A program made the translations under genes and the position numbers. The notes under the pieces were generated by a model. It saw only the letters and a program-made list of their open reading frames with translations. It was not told where the DNA came from and did no database searches. Positions 30,330-39,922 of a stretch of DNA of 64,000 bases are shown piece by piece. This DNA comes from Cyanobium sp. Cruz CV13-4-11 (GTDB lineage Bacteria; Cyanobacteriota; Cyanobacteriia; PCC-6307; Cyanobiaceae). Each line of letters begins with the position of its first letter. Position 1 is the first letter of the stretch. Where the stretch lies: positions 62,001 through 126,000 of the forward strand of contig NZ_JAGQCH010000007.1 in the NCBI RefSeq assembly GCF_024346055.1. Reading direction: 5' to 3'.

Positions 30330-31490
30330 TCAGCGGACCGTAGGCGGCGGCGGCCCCAACAGCGTGGCGCAGGACTGGTCGCAGAGGCGGGCCAGGGCAG
30401 GTCCTGGGCGGCCGCTGAGCTGCCACAGCAGGGCCAGCCCCCCCGCCCCCACCCCCTCCTTGACGTAGCCCCGCTCGTAGGCCGCCAGGGCCGGATGGCA
30501 GGGATCGGTGAAGCGCAGGTCGGCCGCGAAGGCCAGGGGCTCCACCCCCCAGCGCTCGCCGATGCGACGCAGCAGCAGCGCCAGGTCGCTGCCCGCCTCG
30601 TCGGCCACCCAGGCGGTGGTGCCCAGGGCGGTGCCGGCGGCGATCGCCGGGCGCAGGGAAGGGGGCGCCAGGGCCAGGGCCAGGGCCAGCACCGCCGCCA
30701 TCTGGCTGCCGCCCGCCAGCAGCACGGGCCGGCCAGCGGCGGCGGCGGCCAGCACCATGGCGGCGGCCAGGGCCTGCATCGGATCCCCGAGGGCGGCGGC
30801 CACCCGTACCGCAGCGGCCCCATCCCCTGCGGCGGTACCGGAGAGGCCCGCCGCCCCCAGCCCCCGTTCCACCAGCGCCGCCTTGCGGCCATGGTCGGGG
30901 TGGCGCAGGCTGCCGCTCACCAGCCCGTGGGCCGCCACCCCCAGCCCCACCAGCACGGCCAGGGCGGTGCTGGTGCCCCCGGGAACGCATTCCGCCAGCA
31001 GCAGGGGGCGCCCGGGGGAGAGGCGCTCGCCCCAGCGGCGGCCCAGGGCCAGCAGGGCCTCCAGCCGGGGCGGATCGAGGGCCTGGCCGCCGCTGAGGCA
31101 GCGGGCAGGGCCACCCCCGGCCAGCCCTGGCAGCCGCAGATGGGCCACCGCCGGGGCCACCGGGCAGCCCAGGTCGACCACCAGGGGGTCCAGGGCCAGC
31201 TCCCGCAGCACCACATGGCTGATCAGGGCGGGGGACACCCCGGCGGGCAGGGGCGGCAGGGCATGGGGACGCTCCCCGGCGGGACCGAGCACCAGCAGTT
31301 CGGCATCGGCCGCCGCCGTGCGGAGCCGGGAGCTGGGGGTGGCACCGGCGGCGGAAATGCCGGGAACGGCGGCGGTGTCGGTGGCCGCCAGCAGCACCAG
31401 CACCTCGCTGTGGCGCCAGCCCTGCCGCCAGGGCCCGCACCAGCGGTCGGCGGCGGCCGCGGAACCGGAGATCCGGCGCAGCTGGCTCAA
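30330..31490 (-). CDS. CobT-like nicotinate mononucleotide-dependent phosphoribosyltransferase
   Basis: The 386-residue protein resembles the CobT superfamily branch found in cyanobacteria and archaea (TIGR00303 type), thought to act in the nucleotide-loop part of cobamide assembly. Supporting segments are TDTAAVPGISAAGATP, LAECVPGGTSTALAVL, LAGGSQMAAVLAL, and the late LRFTDPCHPALAAYERGYVKEGVGAGG. The start is TTG 31490, forming a TTGA overlap with the DUF2232 gene stop. Cyanobacteria often make pseudocobalamin, so the base may be adenine rather than dimethylbenzimidazole. Confidence 0.8.
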   Translation of the reverse strand: MSQLRRISGSAAAADRWCGPWRQGWRHSEVLVLLAATDTAAVPGISAAGATPSSRLRTAAADAELLVLGPAGERPHALPPLPAGVSPALISHVVLRELALDPLVVDLGCPVAPAVAHLRLPGLAGGGPARCLSGGQALDPPRLEALLALGRRWGERLSPGRPLLLAECVPGGTSTALAVLVGLGVAAHGLVSGSLRHPDHGRKAALVERGLGAAGLSGTAAGDGAAAVRVAAALGDPMQALAAAMVLAAAAAGRPVLLAGGSQMAAVLALALALAPPSLRPAIAAGTALGTTAWVADEAGSDLALLLRRIGERWGVEPLAFAADLRFTDPCHPALAAYERGYVKEGVGAGGLALLWQLSGRPGPALARLCDQSCATLLGPPPPTVR

Positions 31491-32143
31491 AGGGGGTCGA
31501 GGGCCACCAGACCGCGCAGGGCGGGCGGCGGTTCGCTGATCGGCAGGTCGAGCCTTGGGAAGATCCAGTAGGCCACGGCATGCAGGGCCAACAGCACGAT
31601 CAGGTTCTGCAGCAGCACCAGCAGCAGGGCCGCGACCTGGACCTGGGCCAGGTCGAAGCCACCAGCCAGGCCCACCACCCCCGCCAGGCGGTCGAGCAGG
31701 TTGGCGGCGGCGGTGGTGATCACCACCCAGAGGTTCTCGCCCACCAGCACCGAAAGCACCGCCACCCGCACCAGGAAACCGCCGGCACCGATCAGGCCGC
31801 CCACCCCCAGGGTGAGCCACCAGCTGCTGCGGCGGCGCCAGCCCCAGCCCAGCCAGAGGGAGAGCAGGCCATAGGGGAACAGCACCAGGGGGCCCCGGAT
31901 CGGCCCCATCAGGGCCACCAGCAGCAGGGTCGTTACCACCACGCCCTCCAGGGCGCAGCGCCAGCCATGGCGCAGCTGCAGCAGGGCCAGGGGCAGGGGC
32001 AGGGCGAGGCGGAACAGGGGGCTGCCCACTGGCAGGTAGTAGAGCGCCACCCAGAGAAGGGCGGTGGCGGCCGCCAGGTAGGCGGTGTCCATCAGCTGGC
32101 GCGCCTGGCGAGGGCTCAGCTGCCGCCGGGAGGGAGGGGTCAT
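31487..32143 (-). CDS. DUF2232 family membrane protein
   Basis: The 218-residue integral membrane protein has seven or so hydrophobic segments from ATG 32143. It matches the DUF2232 type found in cyanobacteria: LFRLALPLPLALLQLRHGWRCALEGVVVTTLLL, GPIRGPLVLFPYGLLSLWLGWGW, LGVGGLIGAGGFLVRV. The function is unknown; some members resemble substrate-capture components of ECF transporters. In-frame sequence upstream to 32209 is Pro/Arg-rich and probably not translated. The CobT-like gene overlaps its stop. Confidence 0.75.
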   Translation of the reverse strand: MTPPSRRQLSPRQARQLMDTAYLAAATALLWVALYYLPVGSPLFRLALPLPLALLQLRHGWRCALEGVVVTTLLLVALMGPIRGPLVLFPYGLLSLWLGWGWRRRSSWWLTLGVGGLIGAGGFLVRVAVLSVLVGENLWVVITTAAANLLDRLAGVVGLAGGFDLAQVQVAALLLVLLQNLIVLLALHAVAYWIFPRLDLPISEPPPALRGLVALDPL

Positions 32144-32147
32144 CGGC

Positions 32148-32657
32148 TCAGCGCGGCGCCGGCGCCGGACGGGAGCTGGGGGCCGCGCTGCCGCTGGCGG
32201 GGGCGGCACTGCCGGTGGCCGGGGCGGGGGGCTCGGTGTCCGAGGTGCCGGCCGCTGGCATGCGCTCGATCGTCTCCACCTCGAACGGCACCCCGGCGGC
32301 CCGCAGCGCCTTGGTGACCACCTCGGCCGGGGCGGAGGGATCCGCCAGGGGCAGGCGGATGGTGACGCGATAGGGGGCCGGCCGGACAGCCGGGGCCACG
32401 GGGGTCACCGGGGCGGCCGGAGCCGCGGGACGGGCGATGGGTTCCGCAGGGCGGGCCGGGGCGGCCGGGGACGGCCCTGGGGTGGCAGGGGTGGCCGTCC
32501 TGGGCGCGCTGGCCGGCGGTGAGGCTGGGGCGGCCGGGGCACGGGAAAAGCTTCGCGACAGGGCGTCGCCGAAGGTCGTACCGCCGCAGGCCGAGAGCAG
32601 CAGGGGCAGCGTCAGCAGGGTTCCCGCCAGCGGAAGGGAGGGGCGGGGCGGTGCCAT
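32148..32657 (-). CDS. Proline/alanine-rich lipoprotein, unknown function
   Basis: Not recognised. The 169-residue product has a clear lipoprotein signal peptide ending LLLSAC (Cys24). A ~60-residue Pro/Ala repeat-like linker follows, then a compact segment YRVTIRLPLADPSAPAEVV...AAGVPFEVETIERMP, which resembles a small alpha/beta domain that may bind a partner, and a second Ala/Ser/Pro tail. The ATG overlaps the topA stop by one base, and the DUF2232 start lies four bases after its own stop. Confidence 0.7.
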   Translation of the reverse strand: MAPPRPSLPLAGTLLTLPLLLSACGGTTFGDALSRSFSRAPAAPASPPASAPRTATPATPGPSPAAPARPAEPIARPAAPAAPVTPVAPAVRPAPYRVTIRLPLADPSAPAEVVTKALRAAGVPFEVETIERMPAAGTSDTEPPAPATGSAAPASGSAAPSSRPAPAPR

Positions 32658-35386
32658 CAGCTGCCCGCGGGTTTGATCACCCGCACGGCGCTGGCCCGCA
32701 GCCGTCCGGACTTGGTGGTGGCGGGGGGCTTCTTGGCGGTGGCTGGCTTGGGGGTCGCCTTTTTGGCCGCCGTCGCCTTGGTGGAGGGCTTGGCGGTAGC
32801 CCTGGTGGCGCTGCGGGCCTTGGCGGCGCTCTTGCTGGTGGCAGCCTTGGCGGCCAGCAGCTCCACCGCCTGGTCCAGGGAGATGGTGTCGGCGGTGGTG
32901 CCCTCGGGCAGGGAGGCGTTCACCTTGCCCTGCTTGACGTACAGCCCGTAGGGACCGTCGAACAGCTGGATCGCTTCCTCGGAGCCCTCCGGGGCACCGA
33001 GATCCTTCAGCGCGGTGCGGCCACCGCGACCCTTCTTGGGCATGGCCAGCAGCTCCAGGGCCCGGCCCAGGCCCACGGCCAGCACGTCATCTTCGGCCTT
33101 GAGGGAGCGGTAGTCCTTCTCCCCCTTGCCCTTGTCGTGGACCACGTAGGGGCCGAAGCGTCCCAGCCCGGCCTGCACCTTGCCCCCATCCGGATGCTCG
33201 CCCAGGTGGCGGGGCAGCCGCAGCAGCCCCAGGGCGTCCTCCAGGCTGAGGTCCTCGGGCTTGACGCCCTTGGGCAGGGAGGCCCGCTTGGGCTTGGGCA
33301 CCTCCTCGCTCACCTGGCCGCGCTGCACATAGGGCCCGTACTGGCCGAACAGCAGGTACACCTGCTCGCCGCTCTCGGGGTCCTCTCCGAGCGATTCGGG
33401 GCCTTCGGCCTTCTGGCGCAGCAGCAGCTCGGCCTTCTCGGCATCGAGATCGGCCGGCGTGATCTCCTGGGGCAGGGTGGCCTTGAGCAGCTCCTCGCTG
33501 CCGTCCTCCGCCACCCGTTTGGTCTCGAGGTAGGCGCCGAAACGGCCGATCCGCACCACACAGGGCAGACCTTCCAGAACCACCGTGCGGGAGATGCCGG
33601 GGTCGATGTCGCCCTCCCGTTGCTGCACCTGGGTCTCCAGGCCCTTCTCGCCCTTGTAGAAGCCCTCCAGGTAGGGCAGCCACGACACCTTGCCCGTGGA
33701 GATCTCGTCGAGGGTGTGCTCCATCTTCGAGGTGAAGGCCGTGTCCACCAGGTCGGGGAAGTGCTCCTCCAGCAGGGCCGTCACAGCGAAGGCCGTGAAG
33801 CTGGGGGTGAGGGAGTTGTTCTGCAGGGTGGCGTAACCCCGGTCGACGATGGTGCCGATGATGCTGGCGTAGGTGGAGGGCCGGCCGATGCCCTCCTTCT
33901 CCAGGGTCTTGACCAGGGCCGCCTCGCTGTAGCGGGCGGGGGGCTGGGTCTGGTGGCCGAGGGCCTCGACGCCACGGCAGAGGGGCGCGTCGCCGACGGC
34001 GAGCGAGGGCAGCAGCACCTCCTGGCCCTCCAGGGCCGCATCGGGGTCGTCGCTGCCCTCCACGTAGGCGCGGAAGAAGCCGGCGAAGTCGATGCGCTTG
34101 CCGCTGGAGCGGAAGGTGGCACCCGCCGCTTCGATGTCGACGGCCAGCAGGGTGAGCCGGGCATCGGCCATCTGGCTGGCCACGGTGCGCTTCCAGATCA
34201 GCTCGTAGAGGGCCAGGTCGCGGCCGTCGAGTCCGGTGTCCTTCGGCGTACGGAAGCTCTCGCCGGCGGGCCGGATCGCCTCGTGGGCCTCCTGGGCGTT
34301 GCGGGCCTTGGTGCTGAACTGGCGCGGCGCCGGGCTGAGGAACTCCTTGCCGTACATCGCGCCGACGCAGTTGCGCGCCGCCGTCAGGGCCTGGTCGGAG
34401 AGGTGCACCGAGTCGGTGCGCATGTAGGTGATGAAACCCCGCTCGTAGAGGGCCTGGGCCGTGCGCATGGTGTCGCGGGCCGAGAGCCGCAGCTTGCGGT
34501 TGGACTCCTGCTGCAGGGTGCTGGTGGTGAAGGGGGGCACGGGCTTGCGCACCGTGGGCTTCTCCTCCACCGCCGCCACGCGCCAGGGGGAGCTTTCCAC
34601 GGCAGCCTTGAGCGCCGCCGCCTCCGCCTCGCTGAGCAGCTTCACCTTGCTGCCGGTCTTGAGGCCGCCGGTGGTCTCGTCGAAGTCGGAGCCGCCGGCG
34701 ATGCGCTCGGCCCCCACGTGGGTGAGCTTGGCCTCGAAGGGCGAGGCCGTCTGCTCCAGGCGGGCCTTGAGATCCCAGTAGCTGCCGCTGCGAAAGGCGC
34801 GGCGGGCCCGTTCGCGCTGCACCAGCAGCCGCACCGCCACCGACTGCACCCGTCCGGCGGACAGGCCCCAGGCCACCTTCTTCCAGAGCAGGGGCGAGAG
34901 GGTGTAGCCCACCAGGCGATCGAGAATGCGGCGGGTCTCCTGGGCATGGACCAGCTCCATGTCGAGGTCACGGGTCTGGTCGAGGGCGCGGCCGATCGCC
35001 TCCTTGGTGATCTCGTGGAACACCATCCGCTTCACCGGCACCTTCGGCCCCAGCAGCTGCAGCAGGTGCCAGCTGATGCTCTCCCCTTCCCGGTCTTCGT
35101 CCGTGGCCAGCAGCAGCTGGTCGGCGTCCTTGAGGGCGTCCTTGAGCTCCTTCACCACCTTTTTCTTGTCCTTCGGCACCACGTAGAGGGGCTCGAAGGC
35201 GTTGGCGGTGTTGACGCCGAGGTTGGCCCACTTCTCCCCCTTATGGGCCGCAGGAATTTCGCTGGCATTGTTGGGCAGATCGCGCACATGGCCCATCGAC
35301 GCCTCCACCCGGAAGGTCTTGGGCAGGAACGCCCGGATGGTGCGGGCCTTGGTGGGGCTCTCGACGATGACCAGGGTGTGGGCCAC
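32657..35386 (-). CDS. topA: DNA topoisomerase I
   Basis: Type IA topoisomerase that relaxes negative supercoils. The 909-residue protein starts at GTG 35386 ([17 protein letters not shown], the Toprim start). It contains the Toprim acidic motif [15 protein letters not shown], the active-site Tyr in [16 protein letters not shown], and the [20 protein letters not shown] motif. After the core come several TopoI C-terminal repeats ([28 protein letters not shown]). A Lys/Ala/Thr-rich basic tail of about 60 residues ends the protein. It is divergent from ndhB across 121 bp. Confidence 0.96.
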   Translation of the reverse strand: MAHTLVIVESPTKARTIRAFLPKTFRVEASMGHVRDLPNNASEIPAAHKGEKWANLGVNTANAFEPLYVVPKDKKKVVKELKDALKDADQLLLATDEDREGESISWHLLQLLGPKVPVKRMVFHEITKEAIGRALDQTRDLDMELVHAQETRRILDRLVGYTLSPLLWKKVAWGLSAGRVQSVAVRLLVQRERARRAFRSGSYWDLKARLEQTASPFEAKLTHVGAERIAGGSDFDETTGGLKTGSKVKLLSEAEAAALKAAVESSPWRVAAVEEKPTVRKPVPPFTTSTLQQESNRKLRLSARDTMRTAQALYERGFITYMRTDSVHLSDQALTAARNCVGAMYGKEFLSPAPRQFSTKARNAQEAHEAIRPAGESFRTPKDTGLDGRDLALYELIWKRTVASQMADARLTLLAVDIEAAGATFRSSGKRIDFAGFFRAYVEGSDDPDAALEGQEVLLPSLAVGDAPLCRGVEALGHQTQPPARYSEAALVKTLEKEGIGRPSTYASIIGTIVDRGYATLQNNSLTPSFTAFAVTALLEEHFPDLVDTAFTSKMEHTLDEISTGKVSWLPYLEGFYKGEKGLETQVQQREGDIDPGISRTVVLEGLPCVVRIGRFGAYLETKRVAEDGSEELLKATLPQEITPADLDAEKAELLLRQKAEGPESLGEDPESGEQVYLLFGQYGPYVQRGQVSEEVPKPKRASLPKGVKPEDLSLEDALGLLRLPRHLGEHPDGGKVQAGLGRFGPYVVHDKGKGEKDYRSLKAEDDVLAVGLGRALELLAMPKKGRGGRTALKDLGAPEGSEEAIQLFDGPYGLYVKQGKVNASLPEGTTADTISLDQAVELLAAKAATSKSAAKARSATRATAKPSTKATAAKKATPKPATAKKPPATTKSGRLRASAVRVIKPAGS

Positions 35387-35507
35387 GGGAAGGCGCGATA
35401 CCGCTTCCTTCTTTATCGCATCGGCGTACCCGGCGGGTATCGGGGCACCAGACCGCCCCCCCAGATGGCGGCTACAGTCCGGCACATCGCGTGCCTCCCC
35501 GAACCCT

Positions 35508-37112
35508 GTGGCAGACCTGTTTCTGGCAGCAGCGAGCTCCGTCACCACGGCCGCTTCCGCCGCCGAGGCCATTGCCTCGGGTCTGGGCACCGGCGCGCTG
35601 GCCCTGCAGCTGAATGCCGGGGCGATCGCTCCGGAAGTGGCCGTCCTGCTCACCATGATGGTCTGCCTTGTGGTCGACCTGACCGGTGAAAAGGCTGCCA
35701 GCCGCTGGGTGCCGCCCATCTGCTACGGCGGCCTGAGTGCCTCCCTGGTGCTGCTGGCCCTGCAGTGGAACAGCCCCCTGGAGCCGTCGTTCCTCGGCTC
35801 CTTCCTGGCCGACAACCTGGCCATCGCCTTCCGAGCGGTGGTGGCCGCCTCCACCTTGATCTCCCTGCTGCTGAGCTGGCGCTACGTGGAGCGCAGCGGC
35901 ACACCGATGGGCGAGTACGCCGCGATCCTGCTGGCCGCCACCCTCGGGGCCATGTTCCTGTGCGGCTCCACCGACCTGGTGAGCATCTTCATTTCCCTGG
36001 AAACCCTTTCGGTGGCCAGCTATCTGCTGGCGGGCTACATGAAGCGGGATGCCCGCAGTTCCGAGGCGGCTTTGAAGTATCTGCTGGTGGGATCGGCCGC
36101 CGCGGCGGTGTTCCTCTACGGCGCCTCCCTGCTCTACGGCCTCAGCGGCGGTGCCACCAGCCTGGCCACCATCGGTCTGGCCCTCCAGACCAGCGCCTCA
36201 CCGATCACAGCCCTGGCCCTGGTGTTCGTGCTGGCCACGGTGGCGTTCAAGATCGCCGCGGTTCCTTTCCATCAGTGGACCCCCGACGTCTATGAGGGTT
36301 CCCCCACACCGGTGGTCGCCTTCCTGTCGGTGGGATCCAAGGCCGCTGGTTTCGCCCTGGCGGTGCGGCTGCTGGTGGGCTGTTTCGAAAGCTTCGATGC
36401 CCAGTGGAAGTTCCTGTTCACCGTGCTGGCCGTGCTGAGCATGGTGCTGGGCAACGTGGTGGCCCTGGCCCAGACCTCGATGAAGCGAATGCTGGCCTAT
36501 AGCTCCATCGGCCAGGCCGGCTTCGTGATGATCGGCCTGGTGTGCGGCACCGAGGACGGCTTCTCGGCGATGGTGCTCTACATGGCGGCCTATCTGTTCA
36601 TGAACCTGGGCGCCTTCGCCTGCATCATCCTGTTCTCGCTGCGCACCGGCAGCGACCGAATCGCTGACTACGCCGGCCTTTACCAGAAGGATCCCCTGAT
36701 CACCCTGGGGCTGAGTCTGTGCCTGCTCTCCCTCGGTGGCATCCCGCCCATGCTGGGCTTCTTCGCCAAGATCTACCTCTTCTTCGCCGGCTGGGCCGAC
36801 CACCAGTACCTGCTGGTGGTGGTGGGTCTGGTCACCTCGGTGGTGTCGATCTACTACTACATCTCGGTGATCAAGATGATGGTGGTCAAAGAACCCCAGG
36901 AGGCCTCCGATGTGGTCAAGGCCTACCCCGCCATCACCTGGAATCTGGCTGGCATGCAGCCCCTGCGGGCGGCCCTGGTGGGCTGTGTGGTGATCACCGC
37001 CGTGGGGGGAGTTCTCTCCAGCCCCCTGTTCGACTGGGCCACCTCCACCGTGGCCGGCACCCCGATCCTGCAGCAGGCCATCGCCGCGGCGGCCATCGCT
37101 CCCCTGGGCTGA
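35508..37112 (+). CDS. ndhB: NAD(P)H-quinone oxidoreductase subunit 2
   Basis: Antiporter-like membrane subunit of photosynthetic/respiratory NDH-1, which moves electrons from ferredoxin to plastoquinone and pumps protons. The 534-residue product has about fourteen helices. Conserved elements include [34 protein letters not shown] (channel Glu and Lys), [32 protein letters not shown] and [19 protein letters not shown]. The start is GTG 35508 ([11 protein letters not shown]); the frame is open above that only antisense to topA. Confidence 0.96.
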   Translation: MADLFLAAASSVTTAASAAEAIASGLGTGALALQLNAGAIAPEVAVLLTMMVCLVVDLTGEKAASRWVPPICYGGLSASLVLLALQWNSPLEPSFLGSFLADNLAIAFRAVVAASTLISLLLSWRYVERSGTPMGEYAAILLAATLGAMFLCGSTDLVSIFISLETLSVASYLLAGYMKRDARSSEAALKYLLVGSAAAAVFLYGASLLYGLSGGATSLATIGLALQTSASPITALALVFVLATVAFKIAAVPFHQWTPDVYEGSPTPVVAFLSVGSKAAGFALAVRLLVGCFESFDAQWKFLFTVLAVLSMVLGNVVALAQTSMKRMLAYSSIGQAGFVMIGLVCGTEDGFSAMVLYMAAYLFMNLGAFACIILFSLRTGSDRIADYAGLYQKDPLITLGLSLCLLSLGGIPPMLGFFAKIYLFFAGWADHQYLLVVVGLVTSVVSIYYYISVIKMMVVKEPQEASDVVKAYPAITWNLAGMQPLRAALVGCVVITAVGGVLSSPLFDWATSTVAGTPILQQAIAAAAIAPLG

Positions 37113-37143
37113 GTCGAGGTCTGGTTTCCCTAGCCTGGCGGCC

Positions 37144-37827
37144 ATGGATCTCCCCAATCCCCCGGTGGCCGAGCTGGTCCACGTCTCGAAGGTCTACGGC
37201 AGCGGCGACACGGAGGTCCGCGCCCTCGACGATCTCTCCCTGACCGTCCAGCAGGGCGACTATCTGGCGGTCATGGGGGCCAGCGGCTCCGGCAAGAGCA
37301 CAGCGATGAACATCCTCGGCTGCCTGGACCGCCCCAGCTCCGGCAGCTACCGGCTGAACGGCACCGATGTCGACAGCCTCGACGACGATGCGCTGGCCGA
37401 CCTGCGTAACCAGCAACTGGGCTTCGTGTTCCAGCAGTTCCATCTGCTGCCGCAGCTGAGTGCCATCGACAACGTCATGCTGCCGATGATCTATGCCCGC
37501 GTCCCGAAGGAGGAGCGCCGGCGGCGGGCCCTGGCCGCCCTCGATCGGGTGGGCCTCTCCCACCGGTTGGAGAACAAGCCCAACCAGCTCTCGGGCGGCC
37601 AGCAGCAGCGGGTGGCCCTGGCCCGGGCGATCATCAACGATCCAGCCATGCTCCTGGCCGACGAACCCACCGGGGCCCTGGATTCCCACACCACGGAGGA
37701 GGTGCTCAGCCTCTTCGGTGATCTCAATGCCCAGGGCATCACGATCCTGCTGGTGACCCACGAAAACGAGGTGGGTGCGAGGGCCGATCGGGTCGTGCAC
37801 TTCCGCGACGGCCGCATCAGCGGCTGA
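37144..37827 (+). CDS. ABC transporter ATP-binding protein (MacB/LolD/DevA type)
   Basis: The 227-residue stand-alone ATPase has Walker A GASGSGKST, the Q-loop FVFQQFHLLPQLSAIDNVMLP, the signature LSGGQQQRVALARA, Walker B MLLADEPTGALDS and a switch His in VTHENEVGARADRVVHFRDG. This set is typical of MacB/LolD/DevA ATPases that power membrane-fusion exporters or FtsX-like permeases. No permease lies next to it. It is 31 bp after ndhB and convergent with the M23 peptidase gene. Confidence 0.92.
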   Translation: MDLPNPPVAELVHVSKVYGSGDTEVRALDDLSLTVQQGDYLAVMGASGSGKSTAMNILGCLDRPSSGSYRLNGTDVDSLDDDALADLRNQQLGFVFQQFHLLPQLSAIDNVMLPMIYARVPKEERRRRALAALDRVGLSHRLENKPNQLSGGQQQRVALARAIINDPAMLLADEPTGALDSHTTEEVLSLFGDLNAQGITILLVTHENEVGARADRVVHFRDGRISG

Positions 37828-37834
37828 GGTGCCC

Positions 37835-39085
37835 TCAGCCCGGTGCGGGCACGGGCAGCCGCTCCCCGGGCAGGGGCAGGGGCGAGCGGGGGCGCTCCAG
37901 GGTGGCGATGAGCTGGCCCATCAGCAGGGCCACCGCGTCGGTGGACCCACGGCCATCCGGGCCGGCCAGGCCGGCGAACAGGCTGCCGCCGGGGTCGAGA
38001 TCGCCCGGGTCGGTGGCGACCCAGCCGCCATCCTGGGGCAGGCGCAGCTCGAAATGCAGGTGAGGACCGGTACTCAGGCCCGTGCTGCCCACCCGGCCGA
38101 TGACCTCACCCTGGCGCACCATCTCGCCGTCCTTGACGTAGAGCTCGGACAGGTGGCCGTAGAGGGTGCGGCGGCGGGGGCGTTCGTGCTCGAGCTCCAC
38201 CGCCAGGCCATAGCCGCCGGCCAGACCACTGCTGACGACGCGGCCGGAGAGGGCCGCCACCACCGGGGTGCCCTCGGGGGCCGCCAGATCGCGGCCGGCG
38301 TGCATCAGCCAGCTGCCGATGACGGGATGCAGGCGCCAGCCGAAGCCGCTTGTGGTGACCGCTGAGCCGATCAGGGGGAAGAGCAGCCGCAGGTTGCCGT
38401 TGCCACCGATCGGGGCGGGACGGGGGGTGACCCGGAACACGTCGGTGAGCCGAAAGCTGCCGTCGGCGCCTGTGAGCAGGGCGCTGACGGGGACGGTGAT
38501 CGGCGGCAGGGGGGAGGCGCCGAGGCCGAAACCGCCGAAGCCGTCGCCGCGCCCCCCGGCCACCAGATCACCCTCGCCCAGGCCGTCCGAAAGGCCATCC
38601 TTGCGGCCACGGCCGATGATGATCACGCCGCTGTTGCATTCCTGCACCGAGAGGGCCCCGGCACGGCAGGCCTTGCTGCGGGTGGCCGCCTCCTGGGGCG
38701 AGAGCAGGGAGCCGCGCACCCGCACCCGTTCGCCCGGGGTCACCACCCCTTCCCGCACCAGGGCATCGAGGGAGGCATCGAAGCGGCGAACCGGTTCGGG
38801 ACGGCGCTCCGCCGTTCCAGGACGCAGCGTCGCCGGTGCGGCCTCGCCGCTGACCGGTGGCGGCGGCGCCAGGGGTTGGACGGGGGCCTGGAATTCGGGT
38901 CGGGTGACCGGCGCGGCGATCCTCACCGAAGGGCGCAGCACCGGGGTCGGGTCTGGGGCCTGGGCCGGCGGGGCCGTCGGTTCGGCCCCAGGAACGGCCT
39001 GGGCCAGAACGAGGGGCATGGCCAGCCAGGAGACCGTGGCGCCGGCCGAAAGGGCCGTCAGGGCGGTGAGGGGCTTGGGGGCCAT
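37835..39085 (-). CDS. M23 family peptidoglycan endopeptidase
   Basis: A 416-residue exported LytM-type metallopeptidase. A signal peptide (hydrophobic to about residue 29, then AQAVPG) is followed by a Pro-rich linker. A middle domain contains GVVTPGERVRVRGSLLSPQEAAT and two spaced cysteines. The catalytic domain starts at SGFGWRLHPVIGSWLMHAGRD (zinc-binding His and Asp of HxxxD) and ends with LSTGPHLHFEL (HxH). It probably cleaves cross-links during growth or division. Confidence 0.92.
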   Translation of the reverse strand: MAPKPLTALTALSAGATVSWLAMPLVLAQAVPGAEPTAPPAQAPDPTPVLRPSVRIAAPVTRPEFQAPVQPLAPPPPVSGEAAPATLRPGTAERRPEPVRRFDASLDALVREGVVTPGERVRVRGSLLSPQEAATRSKACRAGALSVQECNSGVIIIGRGRKDGLSDGLGEGDLVAGGRGDGFGGFGLGASPLPPITVPVSALLTGADGSFRLTDVFRVTPRPAPIGGNGNLRLLFPLIGSAVTTSGFGWRLHPVIGSWLMHAGRDLAAPEGTPVVAALSGRVVSSGLAGGYGLAVELEHERPRRRTLYGHLSELYVKDGEMVRQGEVIGRVGSTGLSTGPHLHFELRLPQDGGWVATDPGDLDPGGSLFAGLAGPDGRGSTDAVALLMGQLIATLERPRSPLPLPGERLPVPAPG

Positions 39086-39121
39086 GTCAGGAAAAGGCGA
39101 AACACACTGTAAGGGGGGTCC

Positions 39122-39922
39122 TCATCCGGCGCCGAAACAGCGGTGCAGCACCCGCTCCCGGGGACCGTGAACCAACCGCAGACCGCCATCGCTCGCCAGC
39201 CCGGCCGGACGCCAGTCGTGGCCGTCGAGGCGGATGGGGCCAGCGGGCAGCAGCAGGCGCCGCTCGGCCTGGCGGCGCACCTCCTCGGGCCGCCCGGCCC
39301 AGGCCATGGCCCACTCCAGGGCCGCCAGCACTTCCCCACTCCAGCGCAACGGATCGGCGCGCCCTGGGCCCAGCACCGTTGCCACGGCCACCGCACCGGC
39401 AGGCACCCGGTTGGCGGCATTGAGCCCCACCCCCACGCGGGCCCAGCGGCAGGCTCCCCCCCGCAGCCGCAGCCGGGGCAGCAGGCCCGCCAGCTTCAGC
39501 GGTGCGGCACCACCGTTGGCTGGGTCGGAGGGGACCAGCAGCAGATCGTTGGGCCACTTGAGTCGCACCGGCAGGCCCCGGGCCTCCAGCCGCAGGCACA
39601 GGCCCACCGCCATCGCCAGGCCAGGCGCGGCGGCCAGCTCAGCAGCGGCAGGCCAGGGCAGGGCCGCACTCACCCAGACCCCTCCGCTCGGCGAGCACCA
39701 GGGGCGGTCCTGCTGGCCGCGGCCGAAGCGCTGGCGGCCGGCGATCACAGCCCGGGGGGTCCGCAGCGGCCCGGCACCGGCGAGGCGTGGATCAGCGGCC
39801 AGCCAGCGGTCGAGCTCCGTCTCGGTGCTGGCGCACACCGGCAGGGCCCGCAGCCGCCAGGCAAGGGGAGACGGCGGGGCGTCCGGCAGTGCCCGCCGAT
39901 GGGCCCCGATCGCGCCGATCAA
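39122..39922 (-). CDS. birA: Biotin-[acetyl-CoA-carboxylase] ligase (no HTH domain)
   Basis: Attaches biotin to the carboxyl carrier protein of acetyl-CoA carboxylase. The 266-residue protein has the biotinyl-AMP loop GRQRFGRGQQDRPWCSPSGG (usually GRGRxGRxW), KWPNDLLL with the catalytic lysine, and a C-terminal SH3-like region. There is no N-terminal helix-turn-helix, so this is the non-regulatory class. The loop has Gln in place of one of the usual Arg/Lys residues, a mild deviation. It overlaps the aminotransferase stop by four bases (ATGA). Confidence 0.88.
   Translation of the reverse strand: MIGAIGAHRRALPDAPPSPLAWRLRALPVCASTETELDRWLAADPRLAGAGPLRTPRAVIAGRQRFGRGQQDRPWCSPSGGVWVSAALPWPAAAELAAAPGLAMAVGLCLRLEARGLPVRLKWPNDLLLVPSDPANGGAAPLKLAGLLPRLRLRGGACRWARVGVGLNAANRVPAGAVAVATVLGPGRADPLRWSGEVLAALEWAMAWAGRPEEVRRQAERRLLLPAGPIRLDGHDWRPAGLASDGGLRLVHGPRERVLHRCFGAG

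Noticed and set aside
27859-31581. A 1240-codon open frame on the minus strand across the nuclease, aldo/keto reductase and CobT-like region
   Set aside because: It overlaps several well-supported genes in other frames and its product is Pro/Arg/Gly-rich without any recognisable motif.
32519-35689. A very long open frame (over 1000 codons) on the plus strand opposite topA
   Set aside because: It is antisense to an unmistakable topA. Long antisense frames are expected in high-GC sequence, and the predicted protein shows no domain, only low-complexity Gly/Leu/His patterns.
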